NCBI GenBank assembly: GCA_944322355.1
Contig: CALUOT010000026.1
Location: forward strand, 1-39,636
From: an uncultured Bacteroides sp.
Lineage (GTDB): Bacteria; Bacteroidota; Bacteroidia; Bacteroidales; Bacteroidaceae
Direction: 5' to 3'
Length of the DNA stretch: 39,636 bases
Below, piece by piece: positions 8,349 through 18,554 of this stretch. The position numbers and the translations under genes are program-made. Every line of letters starts with the position of its first letter. The stretch's first letter is position 1. Below the pieces are notes generated by a model, which worked only from the letters and a program-made list of their open reading frames with translations, ran no database searches and had not been told where the DNA came from.

Positions 8349-9314
8349 ATGAAACTAAAAAGCTTATTCCTATCCCTTTTTGCAAGTGCCATATTGATCA
8401 ACTTGGCGGCTTGCAGCAATGACGACGCCCCCATTGAGGGACTTACCGTTTCTAACTTTCCCGTACTGGACGGTGCCTATTCCACTCGCAACATGCGAAC
8501 TATTATTGTCGATGAATTGTTGGGAATTAATTATTCATGGTCAGATTTCACCGCTCATTTCTCTAATTCTTATGCAGCAGAGAATTGGTACATTGACCAC
8601 GAACAAGGAACGGCATCCATTCCCCAAAAGTCTTCTGGCACCCAAGGCGCTTTCAAGAATCTGATAGACGGAAATGCGGACTTGATACTTACAACCCGCC
8701 GTTCATCCGAGGAAGAAACGGCCTATGCCCGGCAAAAAGGCATTTCCTTGATAGAGACTCCCGTTGCCAAAGACGCGTTCATCTTCTTGGTCAATGAGGG
8801 GAATCCCGTCCCATCCCTGACCACCCAACAGATACAAGGCATTTATACGGGAGAGTTCCGGAATTGGTCGGAAATAGGTGGCACCAATCAGCAGATTGTT
8901 CCTTATTATATTGGAGAAGCCCATTATCCGGATGTATGCGAACGAATGGAATCGTTGGTCATGGACGGACAAACCATGCTGGATCCTTCGGAACTGGCCA
9001 TCAATAAAATGCACTATGGCACTAGGCTCTATTGCTGGTCAGTCCGTGACGATGCGGCCGGCATCATCTATGGATTCCTTGGAGATTACAATCTCTTGTT
9101 AGACATCGCGAAGCAAGGCATCAAAATCTTAAACGTGGATGGCATCGAACCCAACCGTGAAAATATAGAGAACGGCACCTATCCATTCGTTATGGAGATC
9201 TATGCCGTAATCCGGGCTAATGAAGCCCCGGATAGCATGACGCGGAAGGTATATGACAAGCTGGTGAACGATGGAAAAGCCATCATTGAAGCAAGCCGGT
9301 ATATTCCTTACTAA
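8349..9314 (+). CDS. PstS-like substrate-binding lipoprotein, copy 2
   Basis: This 321-residue paralogue of the preceding gene has the same lipoprotein signal (LAAC), the DGAYSTRNMRT loop, the GTQGAFKNLIDGNADLILTTR strand and the C-terminus IIEASRYIPY. From about 8637 to the stop the DNA is almost the same as copy 1, with scattered, often silent changes. Between about 8467 and 8636 it is largely different and one codon longer. This suggests a recent duplication with a replaced or fast-evolving block in the first lobe, where the ligand loop lies. It is probably co-transcribed with copy 1. I see no terminator hairpin in the 229 bp before gap. Confidence 0.85.
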   Translation: MKLKSLFLSLFASAILINLAACSNDDAPIEGLTVSNFPVLDGAYSTRNMRTIIVDELLGINYSWSDFTAHFSNSYAAENWYIDHEQGTASIPQKSSGTQGAFKNLIDGNADLILTTRRSSEEETAYARQKGISLIETPVAKDAFIFLVNEGNPVPSLTTQQIQGIYTGEFRNWSEIGGTNQQIVPYYIGEAHYPDVCERMESLVMDGQTMLDPSELAINKMHYGTRLYCWSVRDDAAGIIYGFLGDYNLLLDIAKQGIKILNVDGIEPNRENIENGTYPFVMEIYAVIRANEAPDSMTRKVYDKLVNDGKAIIEASRYIPY

Positions 9315-9453
9315 GAACTATTCCCCTGAATCTGCAAACTACAGATGGCAATAAGCTCTGACTTTAACAATAAATAACCCACAAAAGAATAGGTTAAAAT
9401 AAAAAAAGGGAAAATTAAACATAGCTGTCATATCGTATATGAAAACTAATTCG

Positions 9454-9461
9454 TACTTTTG
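9454..9461 (+). promoter_or_regulatory. -7 element of the gap promoter
   Basis: TACTTTTG matches TAnnTTTG exactly. It implies a leader of about 75 nt, containing a small CTCG/CGAG hairpin near 9484-9497. The -33 element is not clear. Confidence 0.65.
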
Positions 9462-9522
9462 CAGCGCATTCGAAAAAAGGATGCTCGATGTCACGAGAGA
9501 TATTTAAACGAAATATTTTTGA

Positions 9523-10554
<1,032 letters not shown>

Positions 10555-10578
10555 TTGACAGTTAGAAAATATTAAAGT

Positions 10579-10613
10579 ATAGGCGACTTCCATCAAAGTC
10601 GCCTATTTTTTTT
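10579..10613 (+). terminator. Terminator of gap
   Basis: A perfect 11-bp stem, ATAGGCGACTT (10579-10589) with AAGTCGCCTAT (10596-10606), closes a 6-nt loop and runs into T8 (10606-10613). Confidence 0.92.
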
Positions 10614-10673
10614 GCACTTTTGCGATTTAGTAGCCTCAGTAAGGAGGAAATAACACTAAAATTGCGAATAAAG

Positions 10674-12740
10674 ATGAACAATATACAGGAATCGAATCCG
10701 TTTTTGGGAAGATATGACACGCCGCATGGCACAGTGCCCTTTGATAAAATACGTACAGAGCATTATGAACCGGCCATCAAAGAAGGCATCAAACTTCAAA
10801 ATGAAGAAATTGACGCTCTGATCAATAATCCCGAAGAGCCCAATTTTCAGAACACCATAGCGGCATACGAACGTTCGGGTGAATTGTTGCAACGAGTGCA
10901 TACGGTATTCGGTAATTTGTTAAGTGCGGAAACCAATGACGATTTGCAAGAGTTGGCCAAAGTCATTATGCCGATGTTCAGCGAACATCATAACAACATC
11001 AGCCTGAACAAGGCATTGTTTGCACGCATTAAAAAAGTATATGAGCACCGTGAACAAGAAGATTTGACTAACGAACAACGGCAGTTACTCGATGATGTAT
11101 ATATAGGTTTTGTACGCAACGGAGCCAGCTTAGATGATGAAAAGCAAGAAAAATTCAGAGAGTTGTGCAAAGAACTGAGTCTGCTTGCACTTCAATTCAG
11201 CGAAAACAACCTGAAAGAAACCAATGCATATCAATTAGTACTGAAAAAGGAAGAACAACTGGAAGGATTACCAGAAAGTATCATCGAAATGGCCGCAGAA
11301 ACGGCTCATGAGAAAGGTTTGTCCGAAGGTTGGGTATTCACCTTACAAGCTCCCAGTTATATACCTTTCATGAAATACTCCACCAACCGGGAGTTGCGCC
11401 GCGAGCTATACATGGCTTACAATACGAAATGTACCCATGACAATGCATACAACAATAAGGAAATTGTCAAACGTATTGTCAATGCACATCTGGAATTGGC
11501 ACAACTTTTAGGCTATACCAATTTTGCTGAATACAACTTGCAAAGGCGCATGGCAGAAAATAGCGAGAACGTTTATAAACTTTTGGACCAACTGCTTGAT
11601 GCCTATACACCCACAGCCCAAAAAGAATATGACGAAGTACAGAAATTGGCTCGACAATTGGCTGGCGATGATTTTGAATTAATGCCATGGGATTGGAGTT
11701 ATTATTCACATAAACTGAAAGACAGCAAATTCCAACTGGATGATGAAAAATTACGCCCCTATTTTGAACTAAATAAAGTGAAAGAAGGCGTATTTGGATT
11801 GGCTACCCGCCTATATGGCATCACGTTCCATCCAAATCCGGATATCCCTGTATACCACAAAGATGTGGAAGCTTTCGATGTGTTTGACAAAGATGGAAGT
11901 TTCTTAGCCGTCCTTTACACCGATTTCTACCCCAGACCCGGCAAACGTTCAGGAGCTTGGATGACAAGCTATAAAGAACAATGGAAAGATGAACAAACCG
12001 GAGAAAATAGCCGTCCACACGTTTCCATCGTAATGAACTTTACCAAACCCACCAAAGAAAAGCCGGCTTTACTAACATTTGATGAAGTCACAACTTTCTT
12101 GCATGAATTTGGTCATAGTCTGCATGGTATGTTGGCCAATTCCACTTATTCCAGCCTCAGTGGCACTAATGTCTATTGGGATTTTGTGGAACTTCCCTCA
12201 CAGTTCATGGAAAACTATGCTACCGAAAAAGAATTTTTACATACTTTTGCCCGTCACTACCAAACAAATGAACCTATACCAGACGAATCTATCCAGAGTA
12301 TCATTGACTCCGCCAATTTCAATGCAGCTTACCTCTGCCTGCGCCAAGTGAGCTTCGGATTGCTCGATATGGCGTGGTACACCCGCACCACCCCATTTGA
12401 AGGTGATGTGGAAGCATATGAACAACAAGCGTGGAAAAAAGCACAAATAACCCCACACGTACCCGGCACCTGTATGAGCGTTCAGTTCTCACACATCTTT
12501 GCTGGAGGGTATTCAGCTGGATATTATAGCTACAAATGGGCAGAAGTACTCGATGCAGATGCTTTCTCATTATTTAAACAAAAAGGTATTTTCGACCAAG
12601 AAACGGCAACTTCTTTTCGTGAAAACATTCTTTCAAAGGGAGGAACTGAGCCTCCTATGGCCTTGTATGAACGTTTTCGTGGACAAAAGCCTACAATTGA
12701 TGCGCTGTTAATTAGGAATGGTATTAAAAAAGAAAAATGA
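10674..12740 (+). CDS. dcp: M3 family zinc metallopeptidase (peptidyl-dipeptidase Dcp type)
   Basis: A 688-residue M3 (thimet oligopeptidase/Dcp) peptidase. The zinc motif HEFGH starts at H477 in TTFLHEFGHSLHGML. Downstream NVYWDFVELPSQFMENYA carries the third ligand region, and the substrate-binding HVPGTCMSVQFSHIFAGGYSAGYYSYKWAEVLDADAF type segment is intact. Members cleave C-terminal dipeptides from short peptides. I see no signal peptide with the start at 10674 (MNNIQESNPFLGRYDTPHGT), so it is probably cytosolic. An upstream in-frame ATG at 10620 would add a family-atypical N-terminus and sits almost on the gap terminator. It begins a tightly packed run of six + strand genes, overlapping the next by 4 bp (ATGA). 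Confidence 0.94.
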   Translation: MNNIQESNPFLGRYDTPHGTVPFDKIRTEHYEPAIKEGIKLQNEEIDALINNPEEPNFQNTIAAYERSGELLQRVHTVFGNLLSAETNDDLQELAKVIMPMFSEHHNNISLNKALFARIKKVYEHREQEDLTNEQRQLLDDVYIGFVRNGASLDDEKQEKFRELCKELSLLALQFSENNLKETNAYQLVLKKEEQLEGLPESIIEMAAETAHEKGLSEGWVFTLQAPSYIPFMKYSTNRELRRELYMAYNTKCTHDNAYNNKEIVKRIVNAHLELAQLLGYTNFAEYNLQRRMAENSENVYKLLDQLLDAYTPTAQKEYDEVQKLARQLAGDDFELMPWDWSYYSHKLKDSKFQLDDEKLRPYFELNKVKEGVFGLATRLYGITFHPNPDIPVYHKDVEAFDVFDKDGSFLAVLYTDFYPRPGKRSGAWMTSYKEQWKDEQTGENSRPHVSIVMNFTKPTKEKPALLTFDEVTTFLHEFGHSLHGMLANSTYSSLSGTNVYWDFVELPSQFMENYATEKEFLHTFARHYQTNEPIPDESIQSIIDSANFNAAYLCLRQVSFGLLDMAWYTRTTPFEGDVEAYEQQAWKKAQITPHVPGTCMSVQFSHIFAGGYSAGYYSYKWAEVLDADAFSLFKQKGIFDQETATSFRENILSKGGTEPPMALYERFRGQKPTIDALLIRNGIKKEK

Positions 12741-13240
12741 TGATAAGAAAAATAAGTTCAGCAATTGTACTATCATTCATCCTCATTACTTTGATGGGAT
12801 GTAATACGGAAGATGACGTATTAGAAATTTTCTTGGGTAAAACCTGGAAATTAACCTATATTGCAACGGAAGATTCGCATGCTCCTTTTGACTTTTGGGG
12901 AGATGGAAAAAGTGGTGAACATTATGCAGAAGCTTTAGAAGGAGAAAATGCATTTATTCTTAACTTCGAAGGTACTGACCTTAATGGGACAACCGGAGGT
13001 ACTTTTAATGCCCGTGCCCTTACAGCTACAATCAACGGCAATTGGAATGCCAACGGTGATAGTAAAGACATGACAACCAATAATGTCGAAGTCAGTCACT
13101 CAGAAAGTAATGCATTGGCACAAGCTTTTATACGAGGGTTACAAAATGCTATCCGCTACGGAGGAGACAGCAGCAACCTCTATATTTATTACGAAGATAA
13201 TGACAATACAATCAAACGAATGAATTTTATAGCACGATAA
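12737..13240 (+). CDS. Small predicted lipoprotein
   Basis: This 167-residue protein has a signal peptide ending in lipobox LMGC (Cys about residue 22), so it should be a membrane-anchored lipoprotein. The mature part begins FLGKTWKLTYI and is rich in Asn, Asp and Gly, with predicted beta-strands. This resembles lipocalin/META-like small lipoproteins of Bacteroidales, perhaps DUF4847, but I am not sure of the family. The start overlaps the dcp stop as ATGA. A second Met at 12740 is equally possible. It lies 3 bp before the dCMP deaminase gene and is surely co-transcribed, though no functional link is evident. Confidence 0.75.
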   Translation: MMIRKISSAIVLSFILITLMGCNTEDDVLEIFLGKTWKLTYIATEDSHAPFDFWGDGKSGEHYAEALEGENAFILNFEGTDLNGTTGGTFNARALTATINGNWNANGDSKDMTTNNVEVSHSESNALAQAFIRGLQNAIRYGGDSSNLYIYYEDNDNTIKRMNFIAR

Positions 13241-13243
13241 TCG

Positions 13244-13675
13244 ATGATGGACAACCAAGTAAAACAAGAAGTACTGGACAAACGATATATACGCATGGCC
13301 AACATTTGGGCGGAAAACTCATATTGTAAACGCCGACAGGTAGGTGCATTGATTGTGAAAGATAAGATGATTATCTCCGATGGATACAACGGAACTCCTG
13401 CTGGTTTTGAAAATATATGCGAAGATGAAAACAATGTGACCAAACCTTACGTACTACATGCTGAAGCCAATGCTATCACCAAAATAGCCCGTTCGAACAA
13501 CAGCAGTGATGGTGCAACCATGTATGTTACTGCATCACCTTGCATCGAATGTGCCAAACTTATTATCCAAGCAGGTATCAGACGAGTAGTTTATTCTGAA
13601 AAATATCGACTGGAAGACGGAGTAGAATTGCTAAGACGTGCAGGCATTGAAGTTATTTATCTGAAAACCGAATAA
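13244..13675 (+). CDS. dCMP deaminase (ComEB-like)
   Basis: This 143-residue zinc deaminase converts dCMP to dUMP, which feeds dTMP synthesis. Zinc and catalytic residues are in HAEAN (H72, E74) and PCIECAK (C100, C103). RQVGALIVKDKMIISDGYNGTP and a Cys near the N-terminus (NSYCKRR) fit the dCMP/ComE family rather than cytidine deaminases. It is cytosolic. It lies 3 bp after the lipoprotein gene and 14 bp before the S41 protease gene. It could be a related deaminase of the same fold, but the length and motifs favour dCMP deaminase. Confidence 0.92.
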   Translation: MMDNQVKQEVLDKRYIRMANIWAENSYCKRRQVGALIVKDKMIISDGYNGTPAGFENICEDENNVTKPYVLHAEANAITKIARSNNSSDGATMYVTASPCIECAKLIIQAGIRRVVYSEKYRLEDGVELLRRAGIEVIYLKTE

Positions 13676-13689
13676 AGCAAATAATAAAT

Positions 13690-15426
13690 ATGAGAACAAA
13701 CAGTTCATTTCGATTTACGCCGCTCATCATCGCCATTAGCGTTGTGGTCGGAATTTTAATTGGCACCTTTTATGCCAAACACTATGGAGGAAATCGTTTA
13801 GGCATCGTCAATGGTTCATCCAACAAATTAAATGCACTTCTGCGCGTCATCGACGACCAATATGTAGATACGGTAAATATGAACGACTTGGTGGAAAAAG
13901 CAATGCCACAGATATTGGCAGAGTTGGATCCACATTCAACTTATATTCCTGCACAAAAGCTTGAAGAAGTCAATTCAGAACTGGAAGGTAGTTTTAGCGG
14001 AGTCGGAATTCAATTTACCATTCAAGAAGATACCATCCACGTGAATAGTGTTGTCGCCGGAGGACCTGCCGAAAAAGTGGGTGTTATGGCCGGTGACCGT
14101 ATTGTCCGAGTGGACGATAGTTTATTCGTAGGTAAGACACTGACCAACGAGAAGGCAATGCGTACTCTGAAGGGACCCAAGGGAAGTCAAGTGAAATTAG
14201 GAATTAAACGTGCAACGGAAAAAGAATTACTTGATTTTGTCATTACACGTGGGGATATTCCACAGAATACCATCAATGCTGCCTATATGTTGAATAATGA
14301 CTTTGGCTATATTCAAATCAGTAAATTTGGTCGAACGACCCATGTCGAATTGTTGAATGCCATTGCTCAGTTGAGCCATCAGAATTGCAAGGGATTGGTT
14401 ATTGACCTGCGCGAAAATACAGGAGGATACATGGAAGCTGCCATCCGGATGGTGAATGAATTTCTGTCAGAAGGTAAACTGATAGTCTATACACAAGGGC
14501 GTAAATATCCCCGAACCGAAGAATATGCCAATGGGACAGGAAGTTGCCAAAACATGCCTCTTGTAGTACTCATTGACCAAGGCTCTGCTTCAGCCAGTGA
14601 AATTTTTGCCGGAGCCATTCAAGACAATGATAGAGGTACTATCGTAGGATTACGTTCTTTTGGAAAAGGATTAGTACAACAACCCATCGACTTCAGCGAC
14701 GGTTCAGCCATCCGTTTAACCATTGCACGCTATTATACTCCATCTGGACGTTGCATTCAACGTCCTTATGAAAACGGAAACGATAGTAAGTACGAAATGG
14801 ACTGGTTGACACGTTATGAACATGGCGAGTTCTTCTCCAAGGATAGTGTAAAACTGGACAAGAGCATGCGTTATTCTACTTCACTCGGACGTCCGGTTTA
14901 TGGAGGAGGAGGCATTATGCCAGATGTATTCGTTCCACAAGACACAACCGGCGTTTCGTCCTACCTAATAGAAGTTGGAAATAAAGGTTTACTCATCCAG
15001 TTCTGCTTCCAATACACAGACCATAACCGTGCCAAGTTAAGCGAATTTGAGAATGAAGAGACTTTACTTAGCTATTTGAAACAGCAAAATATCGTTGAAC
15101 AATTTGTGCATTTTGCAAGTAGCAAAGGAGTAAAAAGACGTAATCTACTGATTAACAAATCGCGTAAACTATTGGAAAAAAGCCTTTACGGAAATATCAT
15201 TTACAACATTCAAGGACAAGAACCTTATATTCGTTACATCAATCAAAGCGATGCAACTGTATTAAAAGCCTTGGAGATTTTGGAACAAGGTAAAGCTTTT
15301 CCCCAAGCACCGGATGAAACGGAGGATATGATAAAAGAAAAAAATAATGAACAAAAAAGAACTGCGCAAGTATGTGGCAGAGTTAAAAACCCTGAACGCA
15401 GCTTTCGTTATGCAGCTATCGGCTGA
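13690..15426 (+). CDS. S41 family C-terminal processing protease (CtpA/Prc type)
   Basis: This 578-residue protein has an N-terminal signal anchor (about 10-28), a helical segment, a PDZ domain (about 100-185, with GSFSGVGIQFTI and VVAGGPAEKVGVMAGDRIV) and the S41 peptidase core. The Ser/Lys dyad is S301 in GSASASEIFAGA and K326 in RSFGKGLVQQ, 25 residues apart as in the family. LRENTGGYMEAAIRMVNEF is the conserved strand-turn before it. It should act in the periplasm on C-termini of envelope proteins. A roughly 180-residue tail follows. The last 80 bp of the gene also encode the N-terminus of the next gene in another frame. Confidence 0.94.
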   Translation: MRTNSSFRFTPLIIAISVVVGILIGTFYAKHYGGNRLGIVNGSSNKLNALLRVIDDQYVDTVNMNDLVEKAMPQILAELDPHSTYIPAQKLEEVNSELEGSFSGVGIQFTIQEDTIHVNSVVAGGPAEKVGVMAGDRIVRVDDSLFVGKTLTNEKAMRTLKGPKGSQVKLGIKRATEKELLDFVITRGDIPQNTINAAYMLNNDFGYIQISKFGRTTHVELLNAIAQLSHQNCKGLVIDLRENTGGYMEAAIRMVNEFLSEGKLIVYTQGRKYPRTEEYANGTGSCQNMPLVVLIDQGSASASEIFAGAIQDNDRGTIVGLRSFGKGLVQQPIDFSDGSAIRLTIARYYTPSGRCIQRPYENGNDSKYEMDWLTRYEHGEFFSKDSVKLDKSMRYSTSLGRPVYGGGGIMPDVFVPQDTTGVSSYLIEVGNKGLLIQFCFQYTDHNRAKLSEFENEETLLSYLKQQNIVEQFVHFASSKGVKRRNLLINKSRKLLEKSLYGNIIYNIQGQEPYIRYINQSDATVLKALEILEQGKAFPQAPDETEDMIKEKNNEQKRTAQVCGRVKNPERSFRYAAIG

Positions 15427-15877
15427 AATAATGGAACTCCTCGAAAAACATCCGGTTTTTAAAAAAGCCCATACCTTACTATTATACCACTCACTTCCGG
15501 ATGAAGTTAATACACATGACTTCATCCGGAAGTGGAGTACACAAAAACATATCCTGCTACCGGTTGTTACGGGTAACGAGCTTGAATTGCGCTGGTATAC
15601 CTGTCCATCCGGCTTGCAAATAGGAGCATACGGTATTGAAGAACCGGTTGGAAAAGCGTTCACTGATTATCCTGCAATAGACTTAGCTATTATACCAGGG
15701 GTAGCATTCGACCGAAAAGGTAATCGTTTAGGGCGTGGGAAAGGATATTATGACCGTTTGCTTCCTTTAATGCCATCTACCTATAAAATAGGAATATGCT
15801 TTCCTTTCCAATTATTGGAGGAAATTCCAACTGAACCTTTCGACATCTGTATGAACGAAATTCTAACCTTAACTTAA
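15347..15877 (+). CDS. 5-formyltetrahydrofolate cyclo-ligase
   Basis: This 176-residue enzyme (MTHFS family) uses ATP to turn 5-formyl-THF into 5,10-methenyl-THF. Seen: N-terminal MNKKELRKYVAELK, LLLYHSLPDEVNTHDFI, GIEEPVG, the substrate strand DLAIIPGVAFDRKGNRLGRGKGYYDRLL (phosphate/ATP loop near residue 130) and a C-terminal FDICMNEILT. The ATG at 15347 gives the normal family N-terminus, so the 80-bp overlap with the S41 gene (different frame) appears real. Translation may depend on the S41 gene. It lies 32 bp before the helicase gene. The folate role complements purT only in a general metabolic sense. Confidence 0.93.
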   Translation: MNKKELRKYVAELKTLNAAFVMQLSAEIMELLEKHPVFKKAHTLLLYHSLPDEVNTHDFIRKWSTQKHILLPVVTGNELELRWYTCPSGLQIGAYGIEEPVGKAFTDYPAIDLAIIPGVAFDRKGNRLGRGKGYYDRLLPLMPSTYKIGICFPFQLLEEIPTEPFDICMNEILTLT

Positions 15878-15909
15878 CGACAGAAAAGCTTATCATAAAA
15901 TTTTTTTAA

Positions 15910-18342
15910 ATGGACACACATAATATGCCCCCATATCGGTTACCCGAATTGAAAGAACGATGCCTTCCTACAACTTGCAGGGAAGAAGTATGCAATCTAT
16001 TAAACCAAATCTACGGATACGAACGATTTCGCGAACTGGAAATATATGATAACTTATTTAAAGGAAAAGAAAAGTTGTCCATTTCACAAGGTCAATTGAT
16101 AGAACATGTCATACAGGAGGCTGAGAAGGTACAAGCTCAAACAAAGCATCCTGATAATATTTTACTGACAGCACCTACCGGATCGGGTAAATCATTACTC
16201 TTTCAACTTCCGGCTATCTATTTGGGAAAAAAACATCATTTACTTACACTAGTCGTTTCTCCCTTAAAAGCATTGATTGTTGACCAAGTGGAAAGCTTAC
16301 AAGATTTAGGATACTCAAGGGTAGCCTACGCTTCATCTGACCTGTCACCCGAACAAAAACGGGAAGTTTATCGTCAAGTGCGTGAAGGTGAAGTCGACCT
16401 GTTTTACTTATCTCCCGAGTTACTATTGTCATATGACATAAAACACTTTATCGGTGAACGAAACATTGGCCTGGTGGTTATCGATGAAGCACATACAGTA
16501 ACGACATGGGGGAAAGAGTTTCGTGTGGATTATTGGTTCTTAGGGCGTTACTTAACCAATTTAAAACAAACATTAGGATATGATTTCCCATTATTCGCCT
16601 TGACAGCCACAGCTGTATGGAATCCGGCCGGAAATAACGATATGGTATTTGAAACCATCCGTTCACTTCAAATGGAACCCTGCGTATTGTATATTGGCAC
16701 AGTAAAACGTCACAACATCGGTTTTGATATTCGGCAATTAAAAATGGAAGAAGGGGAAACCTATGATAAAGCCAAACAACGCACCATCGCAACCCGAGTT
16801 GAAGATTTTCTAAACGGCCATAAGACTTTACTTTATTATCCCTTTGCAGGAGGGATAGACATGCGATTGAAATCATGGGTAAAACCCACAGACTGGTCAC
16901 TTGTTTCCTCCTATTACGGCAGAAAAGATAAGAACCAGAAAGCAGCCATCGTAGAAGCTTTCAAAGAAGGAAGTAAACGCCTGATTGTAGCTACTAAAGC
17001 TTTCGGGATGGGGATTGACATCAGCGATATCGACCGGGTATATCATGTAGCTCCGTCAAGTACATTTGTAGACTATATTCAAGAAATAGGTCGTGCAGCT
17101 CGCGATTCCAATGTTCAAGGCATTTCTTCTACTGATTTTCACGAACGTGACTTTTACTACATGAATCGTCTGCACCAGCTGGGAGCTATTGCACAGGAAC
17201 AATTAGCCCTGATTTTGCATAAACTGATAGAAGTTTATCACATGAAAGGATGCAAAAATGAGATGTTAATCTCTTTATCTGATTTCGAGTTTGTGGTAAA
17301 ACTTCCGCGAATGAAAAGCAAACTGGAATATGAAGCAGAACTAGGACAACTAATTAAAACAGCTTTGTTATGGCTGGAGGACGATATTGCTAAACGATAT
17401 GGAAGCATGTTACTGGAAGTAACGCCACAGAATCTGTTAGTCGAAGGCTATATACAGGACAAAACAAGCGATGTCTTTGCTCGCGAATATGCCGACTATC
17501 TGACGAAAGTGGAAGGTGCAGAAGGAGTTTATTTGGCTCGCCTCGATCGGTTATGGGAAGAGCGTTTTCCCGAGTTAGGTTACAAAGAATTCAAACAGAA
17601 ACTGAATAACGGTACTCTGTGTGAAGGTTCCCGGGCTGTCTCAGTGGGTAAACATGAAGTATTGTTGAAAGAAGATGCTGAGTCATTAAGAAAACGTATG
17701 GATGCATTGTTCAAAAGTTTGATCAACCTACTGAAAGGAGCTCTGTTGAAAAACAAAGGGCGCTTTGACGAAGATGACTTACGGGCAGTCTTTGCCGAAC
17801 ACAATATGGATGTGCGTTCGGCAAAGCGTTTCATCGGTTCATTGCTCGAGAGTCGTATCGAAGAAGGACGAAGTGTAAGCTACATTAGCAGCCAAAAGAA
17901 AAAAGAATCCAATGAATTATCATTCACCGTTACCCGAGGTTTTGACTTGTTACTTTCACGCTATCAAAAACTGTTTACCCAACGCATCAAAGGGAATAAA
18001 GGAGACAGACTTCAGTTTTATTGTACCCCTTTCTCTGACTTAAATATGATGCTCAACCTTCTCTCCATGCTCGGAGGATTGTCATTTAGTGTGGCTGGTG
18101 GAGGGACTCCTTGTGTCCATGTCCGCTTTAATAATCCTGAGCAATTAGAACAATTAGCTTCATCCGGCGATTACCGTAATCTGATACTCGATGCCAACGA
18201 ACATATCTTCCAAGAACAAATCGACCTATTCAATTTGTTCTTCGGAACCGATCGTTTGGATGACGAACAACGTTGGAATTTCATCGAAGATTATTTTACA
18301 GGTACATCAGTAGACGAGTTAAAAGAGAAATACAGTAGCTAA
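15910..18342 (+). CDS. RecQ-like DEAH-box ATP-dependent helicase
   Basis: This 810-residue SF2 helicase has about 85 residues ahead of the core, unlike classical RecQ. Walker A is LLTAPTGSGKS (about 86-95), motif Ia VVSPLKALIVDQV, motif II DEAH (192-195) in VVIDEAHTVTTWGKEFRVDY, motif III ALTATAV, motif V IVATKAFGMGIDISDIDRVYH and motif VI QEIGRAARD (391-399), close to the RecQ form QEIGRAGRD. After about residue 420 I see no four-Cys RecQ zinc-binding subdomain and no HRDC domain. The rest is about 390 helical residues of unknown relation. DNA unwinding in repair is the likely activity. It ends the six-gene run and is followed by a hairpin shared with the tRNA. Confidence 0.87.
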   Translation: MDTHNMPPYRLPELKERCLPTTCREEVCNLLNQIYGYERFRELEIYDNLFKGKEKLSISQGQLIEHVIQEAEKVQAQTKHPDNILLTAPTGSGKSLLFQLPAIYLGKKHHLLTLVVSPLKALIVDQVESLQDLGYSRVAYASSDLSPEQKREVYRQVREGEVDLFYLSPELLLSYDIKHFIGERNIGLVVIDEAHTVTTWGKEFRVDYWFLGRYLTNLKQTLGYDFPLFALTATAVWNPAGNNDMVFETIRSLQMEPCVLYIGTVKRHNIGFDIRQLKMEEGETYDKAKQRTIATRVEDFLNGHKTLLYYPFAGGIDMRLKSWVKPTDWSLVSSYYGRKDKNQKAAIVEAFKEGSKRLIVATKAFGMGIDISDIDRVYHVAPSSTFVDYIQEIGRAARDSNVQGISSTDFHERDFYYMNRLHQLGAIAQEQLALILHKLIEVYHMKGCKNEMLISLSDFEFVVKLPRMKSKLEYEAELGQLIKTALLWLEDDIAKRYGSMLLEVTPQNLLVEGYIQDKTSDVFAREYADYLTKVEGAEGVYLARLDRLWEERFPELGYKEFKQKLNNGTLCEGSRAVSVGKHEVLLKEDAESLRKRMDALFKSLINLLKGALLKNKGRFDEDDLRAVFAEHNMDVRSAKRFIGSLLESRIEEGRSVSYISSQKKKESNELSFTVTRGFDLLLSRYQKLFTQRIKGNKGDRLQFYCTPFSDLNMMLNLLSMLGGLSFSVAGGGTPCVHVRFNNPEQLEQLASSGDYRNLILDANEHIFQEQIDLFNLFFGTDRLDDEQRWNFIEDYFTGTSVDELKEKYSS

Positions 18343-18350
18343 AATGACGA

Positions 18351-18384
18351 AAGGCAAGCAGTCGTTTTACCGACTACTTGCCTT
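18351..18384. terminator. Bidirectional terminator hairpin between the helicase gene and tRNA-Arg
   Basis: AAGGCAAGCAGTCG (18351-18364) pairs with CGACTACTTGCCTT (18371-18384), 13 of 14 positions, around a 6-nt loop. On the - strand the stem is followed by a short T-rich stretch (TTTTAG), so it best serves the tRNA. It also ends the helicase transcript. Confidence 0.65.
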
Positions 18385-18388
18385 GTGG

Positions 18389-18465
<77 letters not shown>

Positions 18466-18481
18466 ATCCTTAATTGCGGTG

Positions 18482-18512
18482 CAAAAGTACACTTTTTTGT
18501 TTAAACTACAAA
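18482..18512 (-). promoter_or_regulatory. Promoter of tRNA-Arg
   Basis: On the - strand TTTG (18512-18509), exactly 19 bp, then TACTTTTG (18489-18482). This is a full match to the Bacteroidetes promoter, 17 bp upstream of the mature tRNA 5' end. Confidence 0.85.
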
Positions 18513-18554
18513 TTTTTATTTGGAAAATTATATCATGTATTTATTATTTTGATG

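Noticed and set aside
10615-10622. CACTTTTG as the -7 element of the dcp run
   Set aside because: It lacks the leading T and any -33 element at a proper distance, so I list no promoter for this run.
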